From Streptomyces carminius (GTDB lineage Bacteria; Actinomycetota; Actinomycetes; Streptomycetales; Streptomycetaceae), in assembly GCF_002794255.1 (NCBI RefSeq), contig NZ_PGGW01000049.1, forward strand, positions 25,998-89,997: a DNA stretch of 64,000 nt, read 5' to 3'. Every line of letters starts with the position of its first letter. The first letter of the stretch is position 1. Positions 14,042-21,671 of the stretch are shown here, one piece after another. A program made the translations under genes and the position numbers. The notes under the pieces were generated by a model. It saw only the letters and a program-made list of their open reading frames with translations, was not told where the DNA came from and did not search any database.

Positions 14042-16600
14042 ATGCCGCGCCATGCTCAGCCAGCCGGACGGACCGCCGCGGTTCCCCCGCCGCGCTCGGG
14101 GCCGGGCGAGCTGGCCCTGCGGCCCTACCAGGTCGAGGCTGTGGACCGGATTACCGAAGGCCTCGCCGATGGCGGCCGCGGGCAGCTGCACGCCGCCTGC
14201 GGAGCGGGCAAGACGCTCATCAGCGTGCTGGCGGGGCGGCGCCTGGTCCCGGCCGGCGGGCTGGTGGTGGTGCTGGTGCCGTCCCTGACGCTGGTTGCGC
14301 AGACCCTTGACGCATGGCGCGGTCACGGGCAGGCGGCGGCGCTGCTGGCGGTGTGCAGCGACGACACCCTCGCCGACGCCCCGACCCGCACCGCCGACCT
14401 GGGGGTGGAGGTGTCCACCGACCCGGCGCGGATCGGCGCGTGGCTGACCGCCCAGGGCGCCGGGCGCCGGGTTGTGGTGGGCACCTACCAGTCGGCCGGG
14501 CGTCTGGCCCAGGCGCTGCGCGCAAGCGAGCTGGCCGCGGACCTGGCCGTCATGGACGAGGCCCACCGTCTGGCCGGGCGGCCGGACTTCACCACCCGCC
14601 GGGTGCTGGAGGACGCCTACCTGCCCGCCCGCCGGCGGCTGTTCATGACCGCCACCCCCCGCATCGACGACGTGCGCACCGAGACCGTCGGCGCGCTGTC
14701 CATGGACGACGCCGTGGTGTACGGACCGGTGCTGTACCACTACCCGTGGGCGCGGGCGATCTCCGAGGGCTACCTGGAGGACTACCGCATCGTGGTGATG
14801 GGCGCCACCGAGGCCCAGGCGATGGAACTGCTGCGGGACGAGGAGCACCACTACACCGACCGGCCCGGCGCCCCGGACCTGCGGATGCTGGCCGCCCAGG
14901 CGGTCATCACCCAGGCCGCCCAGCGCTACGGGCTGCGCCGCATCCTGGCCTTCTGCCCCCGCCTGGCGGCGGCCCGGGAGTTCGCCGCCACCCTGCCGGG
15001 CACGGTGCGCCGTCTCCCGCCCGTCTCCCGCCCCGAGGGCGAGCTGTACGCGGGCCGGATCGAAGGAGCGATGAGCGACCGGCAGCGGCAGGTCGAGCTG
15101 GACCGGCTGCGCCAGCCACCGGGGCAGTGGACCGTCCTGGCCAACGTGCGCTGCCTCTCGGAAGGCGTGGACATCCCCGCCGTCGACGCGGTCGCCTTCG
15201 TCCACCCCAAGCGCTCTCAGGTCGACATCGTCCAGGCCGTCGGCCGGGCCCTGCGCCGTTCACCCGGCGGCACCGGCACCGCCACCATCATCGTGCCCAT
15301 CGTGATCCCCGACTCCGCCGAAGAGGTCGGCGACCTCGACCCCGGCGAGTACGCCACGCTGTGGCGGGTGGTGCGCGCCCTGCGCGCCCACGACGAGACC
15401 CTCGGGATCGAACTGGACGACCAGCGCTCCCACGGCCACACCAGCAACCCCCAGCTTCCATCGAAGATCACCGTGGAGTTGCCGCCGGGCACCAGCGCCC
15501 GCGTCCTGGCCTCGCTGACAGCCCTCACCGTCCGGCAGGCGACGTCCCCGTGGTGGACCGGCTACGGCCACGCCCGCACCTACTACCAGCAGCACGGCCA
15601 CCTCAACGTCCCCTTCGAGCACACCATCGCGGACGGAGACTTCCGGCTGGGCCAGTGGATCGTCAACGCCCGCCAGCAACGCCGCAAGGGCTGGCTGAGC
15701 CCGGACCGGATCGACGCCCTGAACAAGATCGGCATGATCTGGGAGACCAGAGCCCGCCCCTGGAAGGCCTTCCTGGACGAACTGGCCGCCTTCCGCGAAA
15801 GGTTCGGCCACACCCTCGTGCCGCAGGACTACACCGCCCCCAGCGGCTACCGGCTCGGCTCGAAGGTGAACGCCACCCGCTCCCGGTCTCACCAGGTGCC
15901 CGAGTACGTCCGCCGGGCCCTGGACGACCTCGGCATGGTGTGGAACATCCGCGAGCTGCGCTGGCAGCAGCTCTACACCGCCTGCTGCCACTACCGGCAG
16001 GCCCACGGCCACCTGGACGTGCCCGTCGGCTACATCACGCCCGACGGCTACCGGCTCGGCGCCGCCCTCAAGCGCCGCCGCCGGGCCTGGCGGCATGGCC
16101 GCCTCGACCCGGCCGAACAGGCCTCCCTGGAGGAACTGGGAATGGTCTTCTCCGAGGACACGGCCGCCTGGAACGCGCTGCTGGCCGCCTGCGACCGCTA
16201 CGTCGCCGAACACGGCAGCCTCGCCGGCATCCGCAAGGACTACACCGGCCCCGACGGCTACCAGCTCGGCGCCCGCATCTCCTACTACCGCACCCTGCAC
16301 AACGGGACCAAAGGCGCTTCCAGGCTGCCCGCAGCCCGCAAGGCCGCCCTCGATGAGCGCGGCATGGTCTGGCGCGTCGCCCCCGCCCGCGACATCACCC
16401 CCGGCGAGACCCGCACCCTCCAGGCCCTGACCGGCACCGACCGGGCCCGCGAGATCGTGCGCCTGATCGACGAGCACGGCGTCACCCAGTCCAGCATCGC
16501 CGACGCCCTGGACACCCACCGCTCCTACCTCAACACCAAGCTCAAGCAGTACCGGAACACCGGCTGCTGGGCCGAACGGCCGCGGCGCCCCGCTCAGTGA
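14042..16600 (+). CDS. DEAH-box superfamily 2 helicase with four helicase-associated repeats
   Basis: An 852-residue protein with ATG at 14042. It has a Q-like motif LRPYQVEAVDR, Walker A ACGAGKT (about 52), DEAH in MDEAHR (about 171), motif III FMTATPR, and motif VI VQAVGRALRR (about 398). Residues about 505-785 are four tandem repeats of the helicase-associated (HA) type, each with a Y/F-x-HG-H/S-L then GY-x-LG pattern and ending near LGMVW. Residues about 805-840 form an HTH (VTQSSIADALDTHRSYLNTK). HA repeats are thought to bind nucleic acid. It may act on plasmid DNA or in defence; its partners are not evident. It converges on the next gene with a 7-bp overlap. Confidence 0.88.
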   Translation: MPRHAQPAGRTAAVPPPRSGPGELALRPYQVEAVDRITEGLADGGRGQLHAACGAGKTLISVLAGRRLVPAGGLVVVLVPSLTLVAQTLDAWRGHGQAAALLAVCSDDTLADAPTRTADLGVEVSTDPARIGAWLTAQGAGRRVVVGTYQSAGRLAQALRASELAADLAVMDEAHRLAGRPDFTTRRVLEDAYLPARRRLFMTATPRIDDVRTETVGALSMDDAVVYGPVLYHYPWARAISEGYLEDYRIVVMGATEAQAMELLRDEEHHYTDRPGAPDLRMLAAQAVITQAAQRYGLRRILAFCPRLAAAREFAATLPGTVRRLPPVSRPEGELYAGRIEGAMSDRQRQVELDRLRQPPGQWTVLANVRCLSEGVDIPAVDAVAFVHPKRSQVDIVQAVGRALRRSPGGTGTATIIVPIVIPDSAEEVGDLDPGEYATLWRVVRALRAHDETLGIELDDQRSHGHTSNPQLPSKITVELPPGTSARVLASLTALTVRQATSPWWTGYGHARTYYQQHGHLNVPFEHTIADGDFRLGQWIVNARQQRRKGWLSPDRIDALNKIGMIWETRARPWKAFLDELAAFRERFGHTLVPQDYTAPSGYRLGSKVNATRSRSHQVPEYVRRALDDLGMVWNIRELRWQQLYTACCHYRQAHGHLDVPVGYITPDGYRLGAALKRRRRAWRHGRLDPAEQASLEELGMVFSEDTAAWNALLAACDRYVAEHGSLAGIRKDYTGPDGYQLGARISYYRTLHNGTKGASRLPAARKAALDERGMVWRVAPARDITPGETRTLQALTGTDRAREIVRLIDEHGVTQSSIADALDTHRSYLNTKLKQYRNTGCWAERPRRPAQ

Positions 16601-17283
16601 GAACGGCGCGAGGAAGGGCGGCTGGCAGGGGCGGTGAGCAGGGTCCACTGGCCGTGCCCGGCTCGCCCGCAGGCTATCCCCCAGTCCGTACCGAGCCGCT
16701 GGTGCAGCTGCCGGGGGGCGACGTACAGCGGGGTGCCGGGCCCGAAAGCGGTGCACCACAGCACCTGTCCGCCGGGAGCGATGACGCGCTGCACCTCGGG
16801 CGGATGGAAAACGCCGTTGAGGGCGACAATCAGGGGGACGGTGTGATCCGCGTAGGGCAGGGCCCGCACATCGGCGGTGCGCCACCGTACGCCGGGCAGG
16901 TCGTCGCAGTGGGCGAGCATGCCCGCGTGGAGGTCGGTGGCGACCACGACGGGCACCGCCGCAGCCAGCGCCGCGGTGGCCTCGCCGGTGCCGCAGCACA
17001 GCTCCAGCGCCCAGGGGGCCGGGCGGGCGCGGGCCAGCCCGGCGCGCACCGGCCAGTCGTATCCGTGCTGGGCGCTGGACCATTCCCTCCAGGTGGGTGC
17101 CTGCTCGGCGTAGGTGGCGGCCAGGGTGCGCCAGGCGTCGGCGTCCTTCGGGGAGGCCAGGATGCGCTGCTGGGCCAGGCGGCTGGAGTGCGCCGCGGCG
17201 TCCAGGTCGGGGGCCTGGTCGGCGGGCAGCACCGTGTCAATGTCGCCGGGGGCGGGGCCGGCGGAGGAGGTGGAGGGAGGCAT
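16594..17283 (-). CDS. class I SAM-dependent methyltransferase
   Basis: A 229-residue protein. ATG at 17283 follows AGGAGAG; a longer open frame upstream lacks a ribosome site. Motif I is LELCCGTGEAT (about 94), followed by VVVATDLHAGM (acidic end of strand 2) and VRALPYADHTVPLIVALNGVF, typical of Methyltransf_11/25-like enzymes. The substrate is unknown. It is transcribed toward the helicase and overlaps its end by 7 bp. Confidence 0.82.
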   Translation of the reverse strand: MPPSTSSAGPAPGDIDTVLPADQAPDLDAAAHSSRLAQQRILASPKDADAWRTLAATYAEQAPTWREWSSAQHGYDWPVRAGLARARPAPWALELCCGTGEATAALAAAVPVVVATDLHAGMLAHCDDLPGVRWRTADVRALPYADHTVPLIVALNGVFHPPEVQRVIAPGGQVLWCTAFGPGTPLYVAPRQLHQRLGTDWGIACGRAGHGQWTLLTAPASRPSSRRSH

Positions 17284-17384
17284 GGCAGTGCTCTCCTGAT
17301 AGGCGTGGTCGGAAGGGTGGAGGCGGGAGACTGCGCGGGCCGGATGGCAGGAAGGCGGCCCGCGGCGGAAGGGGAGTTTCGGGG

Positions 17385-17454
17385 CGCTGGTGGCCGCATC
17401 TGACACGCCAGGTGCGGCCACCAGCGGAGCGGAGGCCACGCGAAGTGGCCTCCG
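17385..17454 (-). terminator. double hairpin terminator after SH3 gene
   Basis: Two hairpins in a row downstream of the leftward SH3 gene: CGGAGGCCAC / GTGGCCTCCG (17430-17454, loop GCGAA) and CGCTGGTGGCCGCA / TGCGGCCACCAGCG (17385-17426, 14-nt loop). Confidence 0.7.
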
Positions 17455-17476
17455 GCGGTCTCCGTGGGCTATGCCG

Positions 17477-17848
17477 TCACCTGTGGCAGTCGGGGTCCTC
17501 CGGGATGCACGTCCGCACGTGCTTCTCGACGTAGCGGGTCGCGACCCAGCCGGACTTGTTCCGGTTGGCGCCCTCGCTGACCTTCAGGTACGACCACGAG
17601 CCTTTGGTGCAGTACACCCGGACATCGGTGCTGCGGGAGAGCAGGCCCTTGGAGGTGTAGCTGGTGCTCGGGCCGCTGCGGAGGTGCACGGCCGACGCGG
17701 TGGTGTAGCCGTTGTAGTCGGTGACGTTCTTGGTGCAGGCCGAGGAGCCGACGGCGGCGGCCGACGGCGCCATGGCAACGGCGCCTCCGGTGAGCAGCGC
17801 CAGGGTGGCGGCGCCGGTGGCGACGCGGCGCGCGATGGTACGACGCAT
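17477..17848 (-). CDS. secreted bacterial SH3-domain protein
   Basis: A 123-residue protein with a clear signal peptide: MRRTIARRVATGAATLALLT, a hydrophobic core and cleavage expected after PSAAA. The mature part is a small bacterial SH3 fold, with ASAVHLRSGPSTSYTSKGLL, VRVYCTKGSWSYLKV and GWVATRYVE, the usual three blocks. Four Cys residues could form disulfides. It probably binds the cell wall or another exported protein. A housekeeping-looking Streptomyces cargo gene. Confidence 0.85.
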   Translation of the reverse strand: MRRTIARRVATGAATLALLTGGAVAMAPSAAAVGSSACTKNVTDYNGYTTASAVHLRSGPSTSYTSKGLLSRSTDVRVYCTKGSWSYLKVSEGANRNKSGWVATRYVEKHVRTCIPEDPDCHR

Positions 17849-18317
17849 GGGTGGCTATCTCCGTCTGGTGTGGATGGATGGACCTCTGGAGCGGCCTGCG
17901 TGGTTGGCGACCGGGTGGCCTTCTCCAGCGGTGTGCAGCAAGCGCGGCACCGTGGGCTTGATCTCAGGGAGCAGTCAGCCCTGGTGCCGCAGGCGCCAGG
18001 AGGCGCCCGCTGCCGTTGCCCGTCGCGGAGAGCGGGAGACATGGGAGAATCAGCGCTCCGTCTCGTCACGCACGGGATGGATGGGCCTGGGGCGGCTTCT
18101 GCGTGGTTTGGCGACCGGGTGGCCGCCCCAGGCGGTCTGTGGAGATAACGCGCAAGGCGGCTTCGGGTGTCGCCGGGCAAACGGCCAAGACGCCGTCACC
18201 GGCGGCAGGGTCGCAAAAGCAGGCGCAGGCATGATTTCCCCCGTGGAATCAACGGCTACCGCCCTAGGCGGCGCGGTCTTCCAAGGACGCTAGACACAAG
18301 ACCGCCCCGTGCGCACT

Positions 18318-18413
18318 GTGCAGCGTGCACTGCTGGGGTGTGCACCGCGTGCATGCCCGAAATGCCCTGTGCAAGGCGCTGCATATGCCGACAGCATGTT
18401 GTGCAGCATGCAC
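18318..18413. promoter_or_regulatory. cluster of GTGCA palindromes
   Basis: GTGCAGCGTGCAC (18318-18330) and GTGCAGCATGCAC (18401-18413) are GTGCA-N3-TGCAC dyads 83 bp apart, and GTGCACCGCGTGCAT (18340-18354) is a third with a 5-bp spacer. They lie in the 680-bp gap (17849-18529) between two leftward genes. Nothing else recognisable was found in that gap except the terminator at 18472. Confidence 0.45.
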
Positions 18414-18471
18414 TATCGCATCGGTGCGTGATCACACGGTTGCTTTCTGCGCCGGAGAGTTCGGATGCGAC

Positions 18472-18516
18472 TGAGGGCCTGACCACCCGGAAGACGTCCG
18501 GATGGTCAGGCCCTCA
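18472..18516 (-). terminator. hairpin terminator of the regulator-methyltransferase gene
   Basis: TGAGGGCCTGACCA / TGGTCAGGCCCTCA, a 14-bp perfect stem, 14 nt downstream of the leftward gene ending at 18530. An inner CCGG/CCGG pair shortens the loop. Confidence 0.8.
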
Positions 18517-18529
18517 AAGGGAGCCGGGG

Positions 18530-21340
18530 CTACGGCTTGCGGGCGACGAGCGCGTAGGCGTTGATCTTGTCGTTCTCCAGCAGCTCACCGGAGGTCTCCG
18601 GGCGCCAGCGGTGCACGGGCACGACTCCCGGGGCGACCAGCTCCAGCCCGTCCATGAACCCTTCGATGACCTCTCGGCTGCGGAGCTGGCCAGTGACGCT
18701 GCCCCGGCCCGCCGCGTTGTAGATCGCCTCCACTTCGGCCATCATCTCCGGAGCGAAGTCGTCCGTCGCGTGGGTGAGCACGACGACGCTGCCCGGCGCC
18801 AGGGCTGCCACGAGCCGGCGGACGATGCCCGCGGGATCCTGCTCGTCGCGGATCAGGTGCAGCAGTGCGCACAGATACAGCGCGACCGGCTGGCTCATGT
18901 CCAGCGTGTCCGCCAGCTCTGGCGAGGTGAGGATGGTGCCGGGGTCGGTGGCGTCGGCGTGGAGGTAGGCGGTGCGCCCCTCGGGAGTGCTGGTTAACAG
19001 CGCCTGGGCGTGGGCGAGCACCATGGGGTCGTTATCGGTGTAGAGCACCCGTGCGTCCGGGGCAGTCTCCTGCACGACCTGGTGGAGGTGGGGAGAGCGC
19101 GGGTCGGGGATGCCGGTGCCGATGTCGAGGAACTGGCGTATGCCGACCTCGGCTGTGAGCCAGCGCGCTGAGCGGCCGATGAAGGCCCGGTTGCTCAGTG
19201 CCGCCTCCCTGACCTCCGGCCAGATTCCCATGATGCGCTGGGCGATCTCCGTGTCGGTGGAGTAGTTGTCCTTGCCGCCGCCGAAAGCGTTGTACAGGCG
19301 TGCGCTGGAGGCCGAACGGTGGCCCTCGGCGCCGTGATCGTCGTCGTGCATGCGCCCTCCGTTGACTCGCTCCCCATCACCGGGGGGAGCTGCTGCAATT
19401 GCAAAGGGCGGCAGTGTATCGAGGAGGTGTTCCCCCGCGCGGTCGATCACCAGGGCCAGGAGTACGTCGTGCTGATCGCGGCCGGTCTCGGACAGAGTTC
19501 GGGAGAGCGCCGACGAGACCTCGGCCAAGGTCCGCGTCAGGGTGTTGCGGTGCCTGCCCAGGGCATCGGCGGCGTCCTGGAGACGGCCGTTGCACTCCGC
19601 CCAGGTCGTCAGCGCTCCCAGGTGCCCGGCGGGGTCCTCCAGCTCCGCCAGAGGGGCGAGCAGCTCGGTTACCCAGTCCCGCGCCCCGCTCTCGCCGAGA
19701 ACCTCCCGCAGGGACGGGGAGGCGGTCCCGGGCGGCGGGGCGGGCAGTGCGTCCAGGTCCAGTGCCAGGTGCAGCACCGCGCGGTGGGCCAGCTGGGAGC
19801 GGTCGAGGCCGACGCGCTTCGTCAGGTCGGCGAGTCTGCGGCTGAGGGTGTTGCGGTGCAGCCGGGGCGACACGGCAAGATCCGTGCCGTCGAGGGCAAG
19901 GGGCGCGCAGGCGGTACCGGTTTCCTCCCTGTCCAGCAGTTCAGCGGCCCGGCTCGGTCCGTAGGACAGGGCCAGGCGGGCGCTGCCGACCAGCTCCCGC
20001 CGGTCCGCCTCGGGAAGGTCCCGTAGCGGGGCCAGCAGCCCGGCGGCCCAGGCTCGCGCCCGCAGGGACAGACGGTGTGCCAAGGGTGTGGCGCCCTCGT
20101 CCACCCAGGTGCGGCTCTCCTGTCGATGCGCTCTGATCAAGGCTTGCTTTGCCGCGGTGTGGGCGGACTCGATGTCTGTCCAGGGCACCGGCTGGCTGAT
20201 GCCCGCGGCTCGCTGTCCGTGCGCGGCGATTACCGGGCGCAGCAGGTCTGCGGCCGCGGCTGCGTCCTTGCCGCGAGGGTGCAGTACGAGGACGTGCTGG
20301 TACTCCACCGGGCAGGCCACCAGCGCCCGCCGCTCCAGCGCCGCATCGCACGCCTCGGCGACGGCGGCCCGCTCCTCGCCTGGCCCGCACTCCACCACGC
20401 ACACCTCGGCGACGTCCGCTCTGAACAGATCCGGCAACAGCGGCGCGGCCGTTCGTATGGCCTGCGGCACGTCGCCGGCCACGAGGTGCTGGATCACCGC
20501 GACCTTCACGGCCATCGCAGATTCCTTGAGCCGCCGCTCCTGGGCCCGCAGCGACAGAGGATGGCGCAGCAGCGCCACCTGGCTGGCCGCTTGAGCGACC
20601 AGTTCGCTCGCACGGCGCGGCCACGGGGTGTCCCGAACGGCCGCGAGGACCTGGCGTGGAACGGCAGCACCCATGGCGTGCAGGCGCATGTGGCGCCCCG
20701 CCACTGCTACGGCCGCGCTGTCCACCTGCCCGGCGAGCAGCTGCTCCAGCACCCGGCCGTGCTCGGCCAGGGCCGCCCACGTCCCGTCATCCCGGGTGAT
20801 CACGGTGACAGTGCTGTCCGTCTGGTCGGCCAGCCACCGCAGCAGGGGCCCCGGCCCTTCGCCCTGCCGGTCCAGACGGCGTGTCTCCGCCAGCAGGTCA
20901 GCGGTCTGCCGGACCTGGGCCGTCAGAGCTTCGGCCAGCGCCTCCAGAACGAGGGCCTGGAGCTCCGGCACCGTGCACGGACGGGTGGCGACGAGCAGCG
21001 GCAGGCCACAACCGTGCGCGGCGGCCAGCAGCTCGGCAGTCGCCCACACCGGCGCCGGAGCACCAGCGTGCAGCGGCAGGGCCGGGTCTGCGACCGCGAC
21101 CGCGACCGATCCCCTGCTCGCCAGGGCCCGCAACGCTGTCCGCGGAGCCGCCAGCACCCGCTCGTCGGCAGGCGGCGCGATGATCAGCCCATTACTCCCA
21201 GTGTCCTCGGGCGGGTACCAGTGCGGCCCGAGGGTTCTGACCGTCTCAACGGTCCGGTTCTCCGCGCGAGGATCCCCCGCCGCGTCCAGATGCCGGAGGA
21301 TCGCTCCAGGCTCGGTACTCAGGTCGTAGGTGGTCAGCAT
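18530..21340 (-). CDS. PucR/CdaR-like regulator fused to DUF574 SAM methyltransferase
   Basis: One open frame of 936 residues, ATG at 21340 with GGGGAG. Residues about 1-480 resemble PucR/CdaR-type regulators (ligand-sensing and GGDEF-like parts, TAAKQALIRAHRQESRTW). Two PucR-type HTH blocks follow, HRNTLSRRLADL near 495 and HRNTLTRTLAEV near 600. From residue 664 (an internal ATG at 19351 with GGAGGG) the sequence is a complete DUF574-type methyltransferase: SSARLYNAFGGGKDNYSTD, FLDIGTGIPD and YTDNDPMVLAHAQALL. No stop or frame change separates the halves. A single fusion protein, with the methyltransferase perhaps also made alone from the internal start, fits best. The methylated substrate is unknown. 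Confidence 0.8.
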   Translation of the reverse strand: MLTTYDLSTEPGAILRHLDAAGDPRAENRTVETVRTLGPHWYPPEDTGSNGLIIAPPADERVLAAPRTALRALASRGSVAVAVADPALPLHAGAPAPVWATAELLAAAHGCGLPLLVATRPCTVPELQALVLEALAEALTAQVRQTADLLAETRRLDRQGEGPGPLLRWLADQTDSTVTVITRDDGTWAALAEHGRVLEQLLAGQVDSAAVAVAGRHMRLHAMGAAVPRQVLAAVRDTPWPRRASELVAQAASQVALLRHPLSLRAQERRLKESAMAVKVAVIQHLVAGDVPQAIRTAAPLLPDLFRADVAEVCVVECGPGEERAAVAEACDAALERRALVACPVEYQHVLVLHPRGKDAAAAADLLRPVIAAHGQRAAGISQPVPWTDIESAHTAAKQALIRAHRQESRTWVDEGATPLAHRLSLRARAWAAGLLAPLRDLPEADRRELVGSARLALSYGPSRAAELLDREETGTACAPLALDGTDLAVSPRLHRNTLSRRLADLTKRVGLDRSQLAHRAVLHLALDLDALPAPPPGTASPSLREVLGESGARDWVTELLAPLAELEDPAGHLGALTTWAECNGRLQDAADALGRHRNTLTRTLAEVSSALSRTLSETGRDQHDVLLALVIDRAGEHLLDTLPPFAIAAAPPGDGERVNGGRMHDDDHGAEGHRSASSARLYNAFGGGKDNYSTDTEIAQRIMGIWPEVREAALSNRAFIGRSARWLTAEVGIRQFLDIGTGIPDPRSPHLHQVVQETAPDARVLYTDNDPMVLAHAQALLTSTPEGRTAYLHADATDPGTILTSPELADTLDMSQPVALYLCALLHLIRDEQDPAGIVRRLVAALAPGSVVVLTHATDDFAPEMMAEVEAIYNAAGRGSVTGQLRSREVIEGFMDGLELVAPGVVPVHRWRPETSGELLENDKINAYALVARKP

Positions 21341-21471
21341 CGGCTCCCCATAAGGGTGTTGGGGAATCGATCTTCACGCATAGACCCGTCGGCACCAAAA
21401 GGGTTGAAGCCGCGCGTACGGCAGTGGTCAGCCGCGCGAGTGCGGTCTTTCCTCTGAAGGTCAGACCCGGC

Positions 21472-21507
21472 ACCCAAGACTCACCTCTTAAGAGGTGAGT
21501 CTTGGGT
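21472..21507. repeat. 36-bp perfect palindrome without spacer
   Basis: ACCCAAGACTCACCTCTT and its exact complement meet at TT|AA. It lies in the 331-bp gap (21341-21671) between the end of the giant gene and the start of the regulator-methyltransferase gene. It could act as a terminator for the giant mRNA (TTAA loop, modest GC), an operator, or a recombination/nicking site. TTATCTGGCCAGA (21588-21600) is the only other notable element in the gap. Confidence 0.75.
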
Positions 21508-21671
21508 ACGCAGGCAGAGCCCTCCGCCGCGTTTGCCTCTACGACGACAAAAGCCCCGACTGCACGGTTACGCCGAGGGCTCGCGGGTTATCTGGCCAGA
21601 CTTACCAAAGAGGCCGGAACCGGCCGGACGCAGAAGACTGATGGTCGCCAAACGCCCAGCCAGAAGGCCAG

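Noticed and set aside
13736..15205. 489-codon minus-strand frame opposite the DEAH helicase
   Set aside because: Antisense to strong helicase motifs, no start signal.
14314..16356. 680-codon second plus frame inside the helicase gene
   Set aside because: Out-of-frame Arg/Pro-rich reading of the helicase.
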